From Welwitschia mirabilis (lineage: Eukaryota; Gnetophyta; Gnetopsida; Welwitschiales), in assembly GCA_051453625.1 (NCBI GenBank), contig JBOZIK010000001.1:113090152-113154151 (forward strand): 64,000 bases of DNA, given 5' to 3'. The position numbers were made by a program, and so were the translations under genes. Positions 1-11,121 of the stretch are shown here, one piece after another. The notes below the pieces were generated by a model. It did not search any database. It worked only from the letters and a program-made list of their open reading frames with translations, and was not told the DNA's origin. Each line of letters begins with the position of its first letter. The first letter of the stretch is position 1.

Positions 1-289
1 AGCATATAAAGATTGGGTACAAACATTTACACAAAATGGTATTCATATCGCAACTCAATAATATAGCATTTCAAAGACATAGCAATTACCACAATTGGGG
101 TTTTAAGTAATTTAATATTTTTCAAATATTTCATTAAACATAAACTTGCAAATTTATAAGAAAAGCAAAAATGTGTACATGATAGAACTTATACTATAAA
201 TGCAAATGTTACTCTTAGAGATGTAATTGCTAATCGAAAATGTGAAATCTAAAATTCCTTTTATTTATCCTCTAGCGATGATGTAGAAT

Positions 290-1000
290 TAAGAAATTTG
301 AGTGATATTTAACCTTTTTAGGAAAACCTAAGGAGGACCTTCTCGAGCATTTAGCCAATATTGAACAACTTATGCTTAACTCAGGGAATGGGAAGAAATG
401 CATTAGTGATCATACCTACATGATTATTTTAATAGTCATACTTAGAGGAAGGCTAAAAATTTAGCTCAAAACTATTCCACATAAGAATCTTAAGTCACGG
501 ATTCAAGTAAAAGAAGTTTTATTGAACACTTTTTGAGTGAAAGTTTCATGAGAAAGAGAAGAAAAGAAGTAACCAACTTTCAACAACAACCTCATGAGGA
601 TTATGCCATGGCTTATGAATGTTTTATTATAGTTAGCCATTCCAACCCTATTTATGAATTCCATAAGAAAGATTTAGTTGATTATTTCTACAGTGGATTG
701 AATTACCAAACCAAACAACTTGTAGATTTTTCTTATGAAGGCAACTTGTTGAACTTAGTCTTGGAATAATCATGGATTGTGTTGGAAAACGTAGTAAAAA
801 CAAGTCAAACTTGACCTAAACCCACTAAAGAAACTCACAAAGGATTTAAAAGAGGCTCAACATAACAAGAAATAAGTGACTCAACCAACTTGATTAAAGA
901 TTTCGCTATCACTTTAAAGAATTATACACAAATGATAGTTGATGCAAAAGTAGTAAAGGATGAAAACTCAACTTCAACTTGTGAAATTGTGAAGACAACT
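290..1000 (+). pseudogene. gag remnant of gypsy element
   Basis: Plus-strand translation across frames reads as a plant retrotransposon gag: a segment like GKPKEDLLEHLANIEQL near 320-370, a 'LRGRLK' stretch near 445, then an open part at 533-769 with NFQQQPHEDYAMAYECF and YSGLNYQTKQLVDF. The last matches the 'FYNGLNPATRQLID' block of Athila-type gag. Stops at about 464, 535 and 767 and frame changes show it is not functional. The capsid-forming role is known for the family; here only fossil sequence remains. Confidence 0.75.
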
Positions 1001-1800
1001 TTCATCCAACTAAAATGTGTCTTTTGTTACTAACTTGTAAGGAGAGGATGTTTTAGGAGGTTTGTAATTTTAAACAAAGAACACCTAATTTCAAAATTCA
1101 ACTATAAATTCAACAAAGATGAGGTAGATAATCTCTATGAAAACCTTTTAAAAATAGATTTAGAAATTCCAACTTTCAGTCTAATTTTCAACAAAATCAG
1201 AATGATCCACTTATAGAATCCATATAAGAGATGAGAAAAGTGGAATAAAAGACTAATAGTAACATTGAAAACTTAGTGAATGTGCTCTAACAAACAATGC
1301 TTGCCAATCAAAGACCACAAGGTCTCTTGCATCTCAACCTTTACCCAACCCTAATGAAGTCAAGAAAGATTTGAAAGTAGTAACAAAAAGTGAAAATGAT
1401 ACAACACCTCCTACCTATAAGGCTTGAACTTCCAAAAATGATGAAGTAAATGAAGAAGATGATGTAGAAATTTTAGACTCATATAACTTTCCATCAACAT
1501 CACATAATAAAACCTCCACTAAAAGTTCTTCATAAGAAAACAAAGGGAAGAAAACATCTACTCCTTCGCTTAATCTGTTAAATACAAATCCTACCTTTGA
1601 TGAACACTTGAAAACCTTAATGTAAGAAGTAAATATCAATCTACCTTTTTGAAAACTCTTATAAAAAACCCTAAATGTTCTAAGTTGTGAAAGGATCTAG
1701 TAAGGAGAAAACAAAAATGTACCATTCCTAGCAAAGTTTTTCTTGCTCAATTTATTTTCAACTTAGTCACTAAAAAGTGTTCTAAATTTCAAGACCCTAG
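1001..1800 (+). pseudogene. gag C-terminal and linker region, heavily decayed
   Basis: This stretch links the gag block to the protease block. It contains N-, Q- and acid-rich fragments in changing frames (for example around 1440-1640, where the plus frame reads NDEVNEEDDVEILDSYNFPS) that parallel the corresponding stretch of the other copy of this family on the minus strand at 26152-26364 (DEEEKEDIKILEHHNFPS). That parallel shows it is the same gag-pol linker. No intact zinc knuckle was found. Confidence 0.55.
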
Positions 1801-1839
1801 AGCTACAACTATGAGTGTCATCTTAGAAGAAAACAAAAG

Positions 1840-2135
1840 AATTTGAAAAGCTTTAATTGACATAGAAGCCAGTGTGAACATCATGCCATTTCACATATGT
1901 AAGAGATTTGAGTTGGAAAACAGAATAGAACCTATACGATTTATCTTAGAATTGGTTAACATCTCAATCAAGAAATCAATAGGAATCATCAAGGACCTAG
2001 TCATCCAAATCGAGGAAGCCTTTTACCCCTTAGATGTTATCATCATTAAAGTAGAACATGATGGAGATTATTCACTCCTCTTAGGAAGATCCTTTTGTGC
2101 AACTTTCCATTATATTATTGACACATGATTCAGGA
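1840..2135 (+). pseudogene. Aspartic protease (retropepsin) remnant
   Basis: The translation ALIDIEASVNIMP at about 1850-1890 is the active-site block of Athila-type proteases, usually D-[ILS]-G-[AT]-S; the glycine after D-I is replaced by glutamate here. Downstream, at about 2030-2110, VEHDGDYSLLLGRSF matches the second conserved block. The open part runs 1874-2128. Loss of the glycine and flanking stops indicate an inactive copy. The minus-strand relative at 25536-25913 is damaged at a different residue of the same motif. Confidence 0.75.
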
Positions 2136-2215
2136 TGATGGGATGTCATTTTGATAATAAAAAGTTTACCATTTGAGTATTTAATACTAATAAAAAAAAC
2201 ACATGAAATGAGTTT

Positions 2216-2346
2216 AAATTAGAGGAAGAATTTAAACCAACCTTTTTTTTACAACATCGACCAATTGAGGAGAAATTAATCATGCTACATAAGCCAACTT
2301 TATATGACAACCCAACTGAAACACACTATCTTGAATCTGAGGATGA
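2216..2346 (+). repeat. Left copy of ~130 bp direct repeat flanking an N gap
   Basis: The sequence just left of the gap reappears almost unchanged just right of it at 2793-2923, offset by 577. Only a handful of differences are visible. Both copies belong to the protease-RT linker of the gypsy element. Confidence 0.85.
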
Positions 2347-2790
2347 NNNNNNNNNNNNNNNNNNNNNNNNNNNNNNNNNNNNNNNNNNNNNNNNNNNNNN
2401 NNNNNNNNNNNNNNNNNNNNNNNNNNNNNNNNNNNNNNNNNNNNNNNNNNNNNNNNNNNNNNNNNNNNNNNNNNNNNNNNNNNNNNNNNNNNNNNNNNNN
2501 NNNNNNNNNNNNNNNNNNNNNNNNNNNNNNNNNNNNNNNNNNNNNNNNNNNNNNNNNNNNNNNNNNNNNNNNNNNNNNNNNNNNNNNNNNNNNNNNNNNN
2601 NNNNNNNNNNNNNNNNNNNNNNNNNNNNNNNNNNNNNNNNNNNNNNNNNNNNNNNNNNNNNNNNNNNNNNNNNNNNNNNNNNNNNNNNNNNNNNNNNNNN
2701 NNNNNNNNNNNNNNNNNNNNNNNNNNNNNNNNNNNNNNNNNNNNNNNNNNNNNNNNNNNNNNNNNNNNNNNNNNNNNNNNNNNNNNNNNN
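2347..2790. other. Assembly gap (444 N)
   Basis: A run of N of non-standard length, so probably a sized gap. It is bounded by near-identical direct repeats, which suggests the gap was caused by that duplication or created it in the assembly. Confidence 0.99.
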
Positions 2791-2792
2791 TT

Positions 2793-2923
2793 AACTTAGA
2801 AGAATAATTGAAACCAACCTTTTTTTTACAACATCGACCAATTGAGGAGAGATTAATCATGCTACATGAGCCAACTTTATATGACAACCCAACTGAAACA
2901 CACTATCTTGAATCTGAGGATGA
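2793..2923 (+). repeat. Right copy of ~130 bp direct repeat flanking an N gap
   Basis: Near-identical to 2216-2346, including the run GAAACACACTATCTTGAATC. It continues rightwards as normal element sequence at 2924, so this copy looks like the one in true context. Confidence 0.85.
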
Positions 2924-3129
2924 AGAATACATCGACTAGGAAGAAACTCAATACATTCACTTAGTAGAAAAATGTTTTATAGAGTCTCGTCCCACATCTT
3001 TCATCTCCACAATAGACAAGATGATAATTGAAAACCTCAACTTAAAACTCAAGAAACTACCCTAAGGTTTAAAATTTGTTTTTCTACCCAATAATCAAAT
3101 AAAACCCCTAATAATAAGTGACTTTATAA

Positions 3130-3800
3130 CTCCTTAATAAGAATCCATCTTAATCACACTCTTAACCTCTAAAGAAAAAGCCTTGGCTTGGACCCATAAA
3201 GACTTAGCTACCATTCTATTTTCATGGTACAACAGAAGAATTACCTTAAAGATAACGCTAAACCTATTAGGTAACCCCAAAGAAGGCTTAACTAAGCCCT
3301 TAAGCAAATAGTTAAAAATGAAATCATTAAAATTATGGATGTCAGGTTCATATATGCTATATCTAATAATAAGTGTATTTGCCCTTTGGTAGTAGTTCCA
3401 ACGAAGGGGGAAATGGAAAATGTGCATTGATTTTAAGAAACTTAATGAGGTCACTAAAAAGGATCATTGTCATTTACCCTTTCTTGATTAAGTATTTGAT
3501 AAGATCGAAGGTCATGCCTACTACTATTTACTTGAGGGGTATAATGGTTATAATCAAATTTGTAGAGAAAGTGAGGAATAAGTTAAAATAACCTTTACCT
3601 TACCCTTTGGAATCTTTGCCTTTAAATAAATGCTCTTTGGACTTTGCAATACCCCTGGAACTTTTCAACAAGCTATGATGGGGATATTTTTTGACATGTT
3701 AGATGACTCTATTGAAATTTTCCTGGATGACTTCTCCATCTTTGATGAAACTTTTAAACAAATCATAGAATGATAAGAGAAAATTTTGGATCAATGTATA
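3130..3800 (+). pseudogene. Reverse transcriptase remnant
   Basis: In shifting plus-strand frames the order of Ty3/gypsy RT blocks can be read: a 'PLVVVPTKGEME' segment at 3377-3420, a degenerate 'FKKLNEVTKKDHCHLPFLD' block at 3430-3490, 'FGLCNTPGTFQQAMMGIF' at about 3630-3690, and the polymerase motif IFLDDFSIFDE at 3717-3750, in which the two catalytic aspartates (codons 3726-3731) survive. Several stops separate these blocks. The enzyme would copy element RNA to DNA; this copy cannot. Confidence 0.85.
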
Positions 3801-3815
3801 GAGAGTGATTGACGT

Positions 3816-4670
3816 TTGGGTTGGGAAAAGAGCTTTCTCCTTGTAAACCATGAAATTATTTTAGGACATTACATTTCAAAAGAAGGGATTAGGATGGACC
3901 CTATCAAAGTCGATATCATTAAAAACCTTAGCCTTATAACTAATGTTAAACAAGTTAGATCATTACTTGATCATGCTAGTTTCTATCTTCATTTTATTCA
4001 TGATTATGCCAAAATTTGTAAATCACTTCACTCCTTACTTGAAAAAGATGCTAAATTCAATTGGAACAATTCATGTCAAATTGTGTTTGAGACTCTTAAA
4101 GAAAGCATTTGTTCTAAATCTATTGTCATGGGTCCTTATTGGAATAAGGATTTTAAAACTATATGTGATGCAAGAAACATTACTGTAGGTGGGGTTCTTG
4201 GATAAAAATATGAAAATGGTTTTAAAGTCATATCCTATCTTAGTAAAACTTTCTCCCAAGCTCAATCTAAATACACCACTACCAAGATGGAAATGCTTGC
4301 TATTATCTTTTATCTTCATCATCTTCGACATTATCTTCTTGTTTTTCACATCAATGTTTACATTGATCATGCTACTCTCTGCTATCTTATGACTAAGAAA
4401 GATTCTAGTGTCAGACCTATTAGGTGGATCCTTCTCATGAAAGAATTTAATCTCACCATCATCGATAAAGCTAAAAAATATAATAGTATTACCAATCATC
4501 TGTCTCGACTTTCTTGTTCTCATGATGAACTTCCCATAAATGACTCTTTTCCAGATGAACAACTTTTTGCGATTGAGGAACTTTATATCATATCTTCTAC
4601 TTATCCCGCTCCTTGGTATGCTGATATTATGAACTACCTTATTACTATGAAAACATCTCATCATTGAGCC
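3816..4670 (+). pseudogene. RT connection and RNase H remnant
   Basis: An open stretch at 3816-4205 carries LGHYISKEGIRMDPIKVD, the conserved block after the polymerase domain, and ends near CDARNITVGGVLG, the first RNase H block (normally CDASxxxxGaVL). A stop follows at 4203. After a frame change, 4287-4667 carries MEMLAIIFYLHHLRHYL and VYIDHATLCYLM, the second and third RNase H blocks (normally E-x-A and TDHxxL). These are among the best preserved parts of this copy. Confidence 0.85.
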
Positions 4671-4779
4671 CATAACTAATGCAAATCTTTTCTTCATAAG
4701 ATTAGTTACTATGAGTGGAATGAACCCTGTCTTTATAGAAGATGTAAAGATCAAATCATGCATAAGTATGTGCCCGAGT

Positions 4780-5780
4780 AGGAAAGATTTGAAATCCTAA
4801 AACTTTACCATGGTGGTGTATGTGAGGAACACTTTAGTAGCTAAAAGACTATCATGAAAATTCTTCACTCTGGTTTTTATTGGCCTACCCTTTTCAAATA
4901 TTCATTTGACTTTACTAAAAGGTGTGATGCATGTCAATATTATGGTAGCCTAACTCATTCTCAAGATATGCCCTTTAAACCTATACTTGAATATAAACCT
5001 TTTTATTATTTGGGAATTGACTTTATAGGCCTAATTAAACCACTTTCTTATGACAAACACTACATTCTAGTAGGTGTTAATTATGTTATTAAGTGTGTAA
5101 AAGTTGTTCCTACTACCAAAAATGATGCCCAAACTATTTGAATTTTGTTCGAACTCATATCTTCCAACTTTTTGGTTTTCCATAAATAATCATTAGCGAT
5201 CAAGAAACTTATTTCATAAACCACCTTTTTTGAAAACTTCTTTTATCAATTGGTATTAAACATAGAATTGCATGTGCTTATCATCCTCACACTAATGACC
5301 AAGCCAAAAACGCAAACAGAGAAGTTAAAATATTCTCCAAAAATTAGTATCTATCAATAGGAAAACATGGTTCTCTAAACTTAATGTTGTTCTTTGGGAT
5401 TACTATACCATTTGGCGTAACTTCTTAGGTTTCTCACTATATGAACTTGTGTATGAAAAAGTTTGTATCTTACCAGTTAATGTTTGTTATAACTCCTATC
5501 AATTCACTCATCAACTTAATCTTATTAACTTGGATGAAAATATTAGAACTCAATTAGTCCAATTTAACCATTTAGATAACAAACGTACTTATTCCTTACA
5601 TTATCAACTCATTTATAAAGCCTAAGCCAAGTTCAAACATGATAAAAATATTATCCATAAGTAATTTGAATTTGCTCAACTTGTTCTTTTATATAACACC
5701 TGAGTGCATCTTTCACACAACAAGTTAACTTCTAAATGGTTAGGTCTTTATATTATAGAAAAAAGTACATTTAGATGGCT
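4780..5780 (+). pseudogene. Integrase remnant
   Basis: A zinc-binding H-H-C-C segment is visible around 4800-4950 (HGGVCEEHFSS, then RCDACQYYG). The open part 4854-5141 continues into the catalytic core with LGIDFIGLIKP, the first catalytic aspartate block. Further core blocks, HRIACAYHPHTNDQAKNANRE, lie at about 5250-5330 in another frame. At 5660-5760 the C-terminal block FAQLVLLYNT...NKLTSKWLGLY matches the chromatin-proximal end of Athila integrases. Multiple stops make it inactive. Confidence 0.85.
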
Positions 5781-6262
5781 CAGTTGAAATCTCTGATTCA
5801 AACACCAGAGTAATTCAAAAAGTTAATGGACAAAGGTTAAAACTTTATGAGTCATCTGCTAATAAAACCTTAAAAATAATAGAAGCACTTGTCTTGGAAG
5901 CCCTTCTTAATAAAGAGGATCTTTCTCTTGTCATTGTCTAAATTCCTTCTTAACTCATTCCTTTAGTTAACATCATGTTATCACTTGAATATCTTAAAAT
6001 TAACTTATGTATTTAGTTTATGAAGTTTCCATGATTAGTAATATGTTACTTGGGTATTTTAAATGATAATATTAACTTCATCCAATTTTAAAATATTCAT
6101 ATGTTTATGAACTTCATTTTGAAGGAAGATGCCTTGGTTCTTATGTTCTCTTCCAATGGTGTGAGTAATTAGTTATTTTTGCATGTTTTCTTATTATTCA
6201 TCTCTTTTCTTTATTTTTATCGTTATGAGTACTAGATCATGTGGAATGTCAAAAATAAAAAT

Positions 6263-6265
<3 letters not shown>
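5781..6265 (+). other. 3' non-coding part of the gypsy element
   Basis: AT-rich sequence between the end of integrase and the microsatellite. No convincing coding pattern. By comparison with the related minus-strand copy (20357-22300) it belongs to the 3' internal region. Confidence 0.5.

Positions 6266-6333
<68 letters not shown>
6266..6333. repeat. (AG)n microsatellite ending in a gap
   Basis: Thirty-four uninterrupted AG units. The assembly breaks inside or just after the array, so its true length is unknown. It makes spurious Arg-Glu and Leu-Ser repeat reading frames on the two strands. Confidence 0.97.
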
Positions 6334-7217
6334 NNNNNNNNNNNNNNNNNNNNNNNNNNNNNNNNNNNNNNNNNNNNNNNNNNNNNNNNNNNNNNNNNNN
6401 NNNNNNNNNNNNNNNNNNNNNNNNNNNNNNNNNNNNNNNNNNNNNNNNNNNNNNNNNNNNNNNNNNNNNNNNNNNNNNNNNNNNNNNNNNNNNNNNNNNN
6501 NNNNNNNNNNNNNNNNNNNNNNNNNNNNNNNNNNNNNNNNNNNNNNNNNNNNNNNNNNNNNNNNNNNNNNNNNNNNNNNNNNNNNNNNNNNNNNNNNNNN
6601 NNNNNNNNNNNNNNNNNNNNNNNNNNNNNNNNNNNNNNNNNNNNNNNNNNNNNNNNNNNNNNNNNNNNNNNNNNNNNNNNNNNNNNNNNNNNNNNNNNNN
6701 NNNNNNNNNNNNNNNNNNNNNNNNNNNNNNNNNNNNNNNNNNNNNNNNNNNNNNNNNNNNNNNNNNNNNNNNNNNNNNNNNNNNNNNNNNNNNNNNNNNN
6801 NNNNNNNNNNNNNNNNNNNNNNNNNNNNNNNNNNNNNNNNNNNNNNNNNNNNNNNNNNNNNNNNNNNNNNNNNNNNNNNNNNNNNNNNNNNNNNNNNNNN
6901 NNNNNNNNNNNNNNNNNNNNNNNNNNNNNNNNNNNNNNNNNNNNNNNNNNNNNNNNNNNNNNNNNNNNNNNNNNNNNNNNNNNNNNNNNNNNNNNNNNNN
7001 NNNNNNNNNNNNNNNNNNNNNNNNNNNNNNNNNNNNNNNNNNNNNNNNNNNNNNNNNNNNNNNNNNNNNNNNNNNNNNNNNNNNNNNNNNNNNNNNNNNN
7101 NNNNNNNNNNNNNNNNNNNNNNNNNNNNNNNNNNNNNNNNNNNNNNNNNNNNNNNNNNNNNNNNNNNNNNNNNNNNNNNNNNNNNNNNNNNNNNNNNNNN
7201 NNNNNNNNNNNNNNNNN
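6334..7217. other. Assembly gap (884 N)
   Basis: N run directly abutting the AG microsatellite. Confidence 0.99.
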
Positions 7218-7669
7218 TATGCATCTTTTATAAAGTGATTTTATGATTGATACCAAGGGAATTTATTAGGTTAGAATTTAGGGTAAGTAAACAATCTTCT
7301 TCATGTTCCTCGTTGTCCATTTTTGTTTTGTTTTTCTTTAACTATTTGTTGAATTTTTTAAAGTCATTTCCCATACTTTTTCAGCATAATATTATGGATC
7401 TAATCATTTTGTAGTTTCTTGTTGATGTTTTTCCATAATTTTTATAGAGGATTGTTGCTATCTTTTTAATGGTTAATCATGATCTGATGAGTTTTAGTTA
7501 TTCTTTTTCCATGCGTTTAAGCACATTTGAGGAGTCTTTGAGCAATGCTTCTTTCTACTTAGTGCATTTTTTTCTTTTCCATAGATACCTTTTTCCCATT
7601 GTCATGTTTTTAGGATAAATTTTTTACTTTCTATCTTATTTTTGTGTTTCTGTCGCTTTTCATATGCTT
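7218..7669 (+). other. 3' internal non-coding region of gypsy family G1
   Basis: The segment around 7246-7310 (AGGTTAGAATTTAGG and TTCATGTTCCTCGTTGTCC) matches the reverse complement of about 21060-21130 in the minus-strand relative, which lies about 700 bp from that element's LTR. Hence this is the 3' untranslated internal part, and the following 100 N gap must hide several hundred bases plus the start of the LTR. Confidence 0.6.
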
Positions 7670-7769
7670 NNNNNNNNNNNNNNNNNNNNNNNNNNNNNNN
7701 NNNNNNNNNNNNNNNNNNNNNNNNNNNNNNNNNNNNNNNNNNNNNNNNNNNNNNNNNNNNNNNNNNNNN
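7670..7769. other. Assembly gap (100 N, placeholder size)
   Basis: Exactly 100 N, the usual placeholder for a gap of unknown length. From homology it should contain the 3' internal end and roughly the first two thirds of an LTR. Confidence 0.99.
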
Positions 7770-8088
7770 GTTTCTTTAATTATATAGATTATGAGGGCAG
7801 CCTTTGTTAAGGTTGAGCTTAATTAGTTTAGGTGCATTGTTGTTTATTTTCATAGATTAGTTTTGCATCGTTATTTTAATTTCCATGCATTGCAATTTAT
7901 TTTAGTAAAATAGAGTTACAAAATTCATCCTTGAAATCAACTCTTTATTGTCCATACCATTGGCCTTCGACGGAATCACGACATTCAGATCACTCCATCT
8001 ATACTAATGTGTTGTATTTTGCATCTTATTTATAATTAATAGGATTGAAATCGAAGAGTGAAACATTGCATAAATACACACTGCAACA
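7770..8088 (+). repeat. 3' part of an LTR (family G1)
   Basis: Matches the 3' part of the plus-strand LTR at 13464-14701 (shared GCAACCTTTGTTAAGGTT-like segment) and the reverse complement of the 1225 bp LTRs at 19132-20356 and 28363-29587. The end at 8088 is set by aligning AAATACACACTGCAACA with AAATACGCACCATAACA of the right-hand LTR, giving the expected CA terminus. Confidence 0.75.
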
Positions 8089-8472
8089 GCATGCTAAATT
8101 TACTCTTGTATTTTACCCTTATTAATTACACTGGGATGTACTATTTTTTTAAGATTAACAATACTTAAGTTTATCACATCAGTCTAATATCTTTATCTTA
8201 CATTATGTATACATACTATAATTTTCTAAGTTATCATTATTACATTTTATGGTTTTTCGTATGTGTATGACATTCACTTATTCTATGGCAATGTGTTTAA
8301 ATAGGGGGCTTATGTATATGTCAGTATGTGTATTAGTTAATTAGCTCTTAATATATTTTCCTACATGATTAAATTAAACTCAAATTACATTTTTTTAGTT
8401 GCTATTTATCTTAATCAAATTGACTCTTGATATAGTTGATCACTTACTTTGTCAGGGACTGACAAGGGACTA
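8089..8472. other. AT-rich spacer, nothing recognised
   Basis: Lies between two LTR fragments. No coding pattern, no recognisable repeat. Confidence 0.5.
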
Positions 8473-8936
8473 TGTCACAATGCCAATTTATAGGAATTTG
8501 ATGGTGTATTTTGAGTGATTTTGTAGGACTTTTATATAAGTTTGGATGCAATACTGATGATTATGGAGAACAGATAAGATGATCACTAAAACATGCAATT
8601 ATTAGCATATTTGGAGGCTTCTCAGGCTTATTCTGACACTTTATACTTTGAAAGAAGAATGTACTATGCAAAAGACTGATTTATCCTTGAGATTGAAAAT
8701 GAGAATTTTTGTCGTCCCCTCTGTCATCTCCATAATAGGCAAGATGACAGCACTACTGACATGGACAAAAGCTACGGGGTTGACAGTAGGACCTAAAGCT
8801 GATGAAGCACCTTTTGACATAAAGTGAAATTCCCTCTATCATCCCCACGATAGTCAGGATGACAGCTATTTTTTATGATAGAAAAAAATTATCTTTGTAA
8901 TGGGGTCACGCAATCCATTTGAGCTGCTAGGGTTTC
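8473..8936 (+). repeat. 5' part of an LTR (family G1), cut by a gap
   Basis: Aligns with the first 450 bp of the LTR at 13464, both running from a TG start through CAATGCCAATT to CTGCTAGGGTTTC, where the gap begins. It contains two copies of a short dyad (see the hairpin entries) in the presumed U3 part. Confidence 0.85.
8721..8750. repeat. Perfect 8 bp inverted repeat in LTR
   Basis: CTGTCATC and GATGACAG separated by 14 bases. A near-perfect second one is at 8836-8865. Related dyads occur in all other copies of this LTR family in the window. Confidence 0.85.
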
Positions 8937-9036
8937 NNNNNNNNNNNNNNNNNNNNNNNNNNNNNNNNNNNNNNNNNNNNNNNNNNNNNNNNNNNNNNNN
9001 NNNNNNNNNNNNNNNNNNNNNNNNNNNNNNNNNNNN
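8937..9036. other. Assembly gap (100 N, placeholder size)
   Basis: Exactly 100 N; cuts the LTR that begins at 8473. Confidence 0.99.
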
Positions 9037-10124
9037 ATAAAAAATAAATAAGAATTAGTATGAAAAATAATGTTATTTAATATAAGGCATTCAAATAAAA
9101 AAACATTTCTAACTATACAAATTTATATTCATAAAACTAAGATACCTACTAATAGCAAAACACACGAAATATTCCTCAAATTGAAATAAAAAAAATAAAC
9201 ATATCCTAGTTGAAACTAGGAATGTAAAAAAGGATAAATCACGCCTAGATAGATGTAATCATCCATGTATTAGTTCTAAGAATAATATCAATCAATCCAC
9301 ATTCCTATACTCTGTATGCATGTAATTCCTATAAAACACATGTTTTTTTAAATCAAAATTTCGATCAAGGTAAATCCAAAAAAGAAAAAATTTACAAATG
9401 AAATTAATTCTTCACAAGCTAAGAAACATTGATTGCAATCCCCTAAAATAAAACAAAATATTACTAACTTATGACTTTATAATAGACTTTGATCTACAAA
9501 AGATATTCATTGCTTGTTAAGGTATAGAATTATTTTTTCATAAGAAATTATGGTGGTATACTATAATATAGATAACATTAATTATTATTCTCATATAAGG
9601 ACTACAAAGTTACTTAAAAGCCTATAAGAACTGATAAAGGTTTTAAAGGTAAGCTTGAATAGAAAGAGGGTTTACAAAGTAATTAGTACTTAAACTCACT
9701 CGATGAGATATCTTCTCTTGAGCATTAATAATAATTGTTCATAAGGTAATCTAATCATGCAAACCCTAGCTAAGTAAGAGATAATGCACTAAGTACAACT
9801 TGGTTTCATAGATAAGTAATAAATTACTATTACAAATTTTAGATATAATGAAAGTACAACTAATAAAAATTTCATATCTCATAATGAAATGTAAGAAAAC
9901 ATTAGGATAGCAGGAAAGATATCATAGAATAATATATTAGTCAAATAAACCCTATAAAGTCTTAAATGAACAAATCTAGAAATAAATATGAAAAAACATT
10001 TAGAATGTATTATTACATAATTAATAATATTAATTATATTGGAGATGAAAAAGTAAAGCAAATCAAATCATAGATCAAAATGTATTAACCAATGATGTAA
10101 ATATTACAAAAATGTCAAATCACA
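9037..10124. other. AT-rich sequence, nothing recognised
   Basis: Very AT-rich with only short chance reading frames (longest about 60 codons, hydrophobic and low complexity). No homology to the other repeats in the window was seen. Confidence 0.5.
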
Positions 10125-11121
10125 AATCAAGATCTAGAACAAGGAATAACATATTCCACATGAGTTAGTTATTCCCTCATGTCCACAAAGGAAAAAAGAG
10201 GGCTTTAAACCATGATGAGATAGACCTTATCATAGGCATTGGAATTCTAGATTTAAAATGGTAGAGTTTCAATGGATGATGATGAATAACACTCTAATAA
10301 TAATCAACTCAAAAGTCCATCAATAGGTGATGATAACAGATGAAGAATATCTAACAAATAAGCTACAATGTTATTTTATAGCTCTTCATAAGGCTAATGA
10401 CATCTACTAATTATCCTTATTATTAGTAGATGAGTGGCGATAGATATTCTTAGATGGTGAAATAGAGATACTTATTCATTATTCTTTGTAAACTAGTTTA
10501 GCACTCAATTATAGGGTTAATCTATTAAATTATTATTTGATAAGTTTTTAGTATTTCTTAACACCAAAACATTGGTGGAACTAGTAGTTTAGACAGTGGC
10601 ACCAATCCCTTTTACCAAGTCCTAGATCAAGATCTAGAGTAAGACATGATAGATGAGTTAGTAATTTCCTCTGACCAAGGGAGGTAAAAAGGAGGCTTAG
10701 AATGATAATGATACAAGGCCTCATTGTACTTTTTAGAATTATAGATTTAAAATGGTAGAGTTCTAATTGATGATGAGAATAACACTCTAACGATGTACAC
10801 TCTAAAGTTTATGGCCAAGTGATGAATGATAGATGAAGGATAGCTAACCAGTAAGATAGGATGTGCTTATATAGCTTTTCATAAGGCTAAAGATATCTAT
10901 TATATCATCCTTATAACTAATAAATGAATAGCAATAGATATCCTTAGGTGGTAGGATATAGATATTTATTCCTTAGTCTTCATAAATTGGTTTAGCACTT
11001 AGTTCTATGGTTAAAATTTTAAATTATCATATAATAAGTTTTTGCTACTTTGTAAAACTTATTCAGCTTTAAAATATTGGTAGCATTGGTAGCTTAGATG
11101 GTAGTATCAATCCATTTTACC
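10125..11121. repeat. Tandem duplication, two ~495 bp units, period 500
   Basis: The unit starting with AATCAAGATCTAGAAC near 10125 is repeated from 10625 (GATCAAGATCTAGAGT). Both copies pass through GATTTAAAATGGTAGAGTT, AATAACACTCTAA, CTTCATAAGGCTAA and end at CCAATCCCTTTTACC (10616) or TCAATCCATTTTACC (11121). The copies are clearly diverged, so the duplication is old. No coding potential was recognised. Confidence 0.85.
10401..10432. repeat. Perfect 11 bp inverted repeat, 10 nt loop
   Basis: CATCTACTAAT at 10401-10411 and ATTAGTAGATG at 10422-10432. It lies in the first unit of the tandem duplication; the equivalent site in the second unit (about 10901-10932) has decayed. Confidence 0.85.

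Larger units (their letters stand above)
1..8088 (+). mobile_element. Decayed Ty3/gypsy (Athila/Tat-type) element, 5' end outside window
   Basis: Remnants of gag, protease, reverse transcriptase, RNase H and integrase occur in that order on the plus strand, which is the Ty3/gypsy order. The integrase and gag wording resembles the plant Athila/Tat lineage. Every domain is broken by stops or frameshifts, so the copy is dead. The 3' untranslated part at 7218-7669 matches the reverse complement of the same part of the element at 19132-29587 (around 21060-21130), so both belong to one family. A 3' LTR end lies at 7770-8088. The 5' LTR is not in the window. Three N gaps interrupt the element. Confidence 0.85.

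Noticed and set aside
2282-2887. Long open frames across 2282-2887 on both strands
   Set aside because: They exist only because N codons contain no stops; the real sequence at their ends is element linker.
6232-7256. Open frames of 330 or more codons around the AG repeat
   Set aside because: Translation of an AG microsatellite (Arg-Glu or Leu-Ser) plus 884 N; no biological content.
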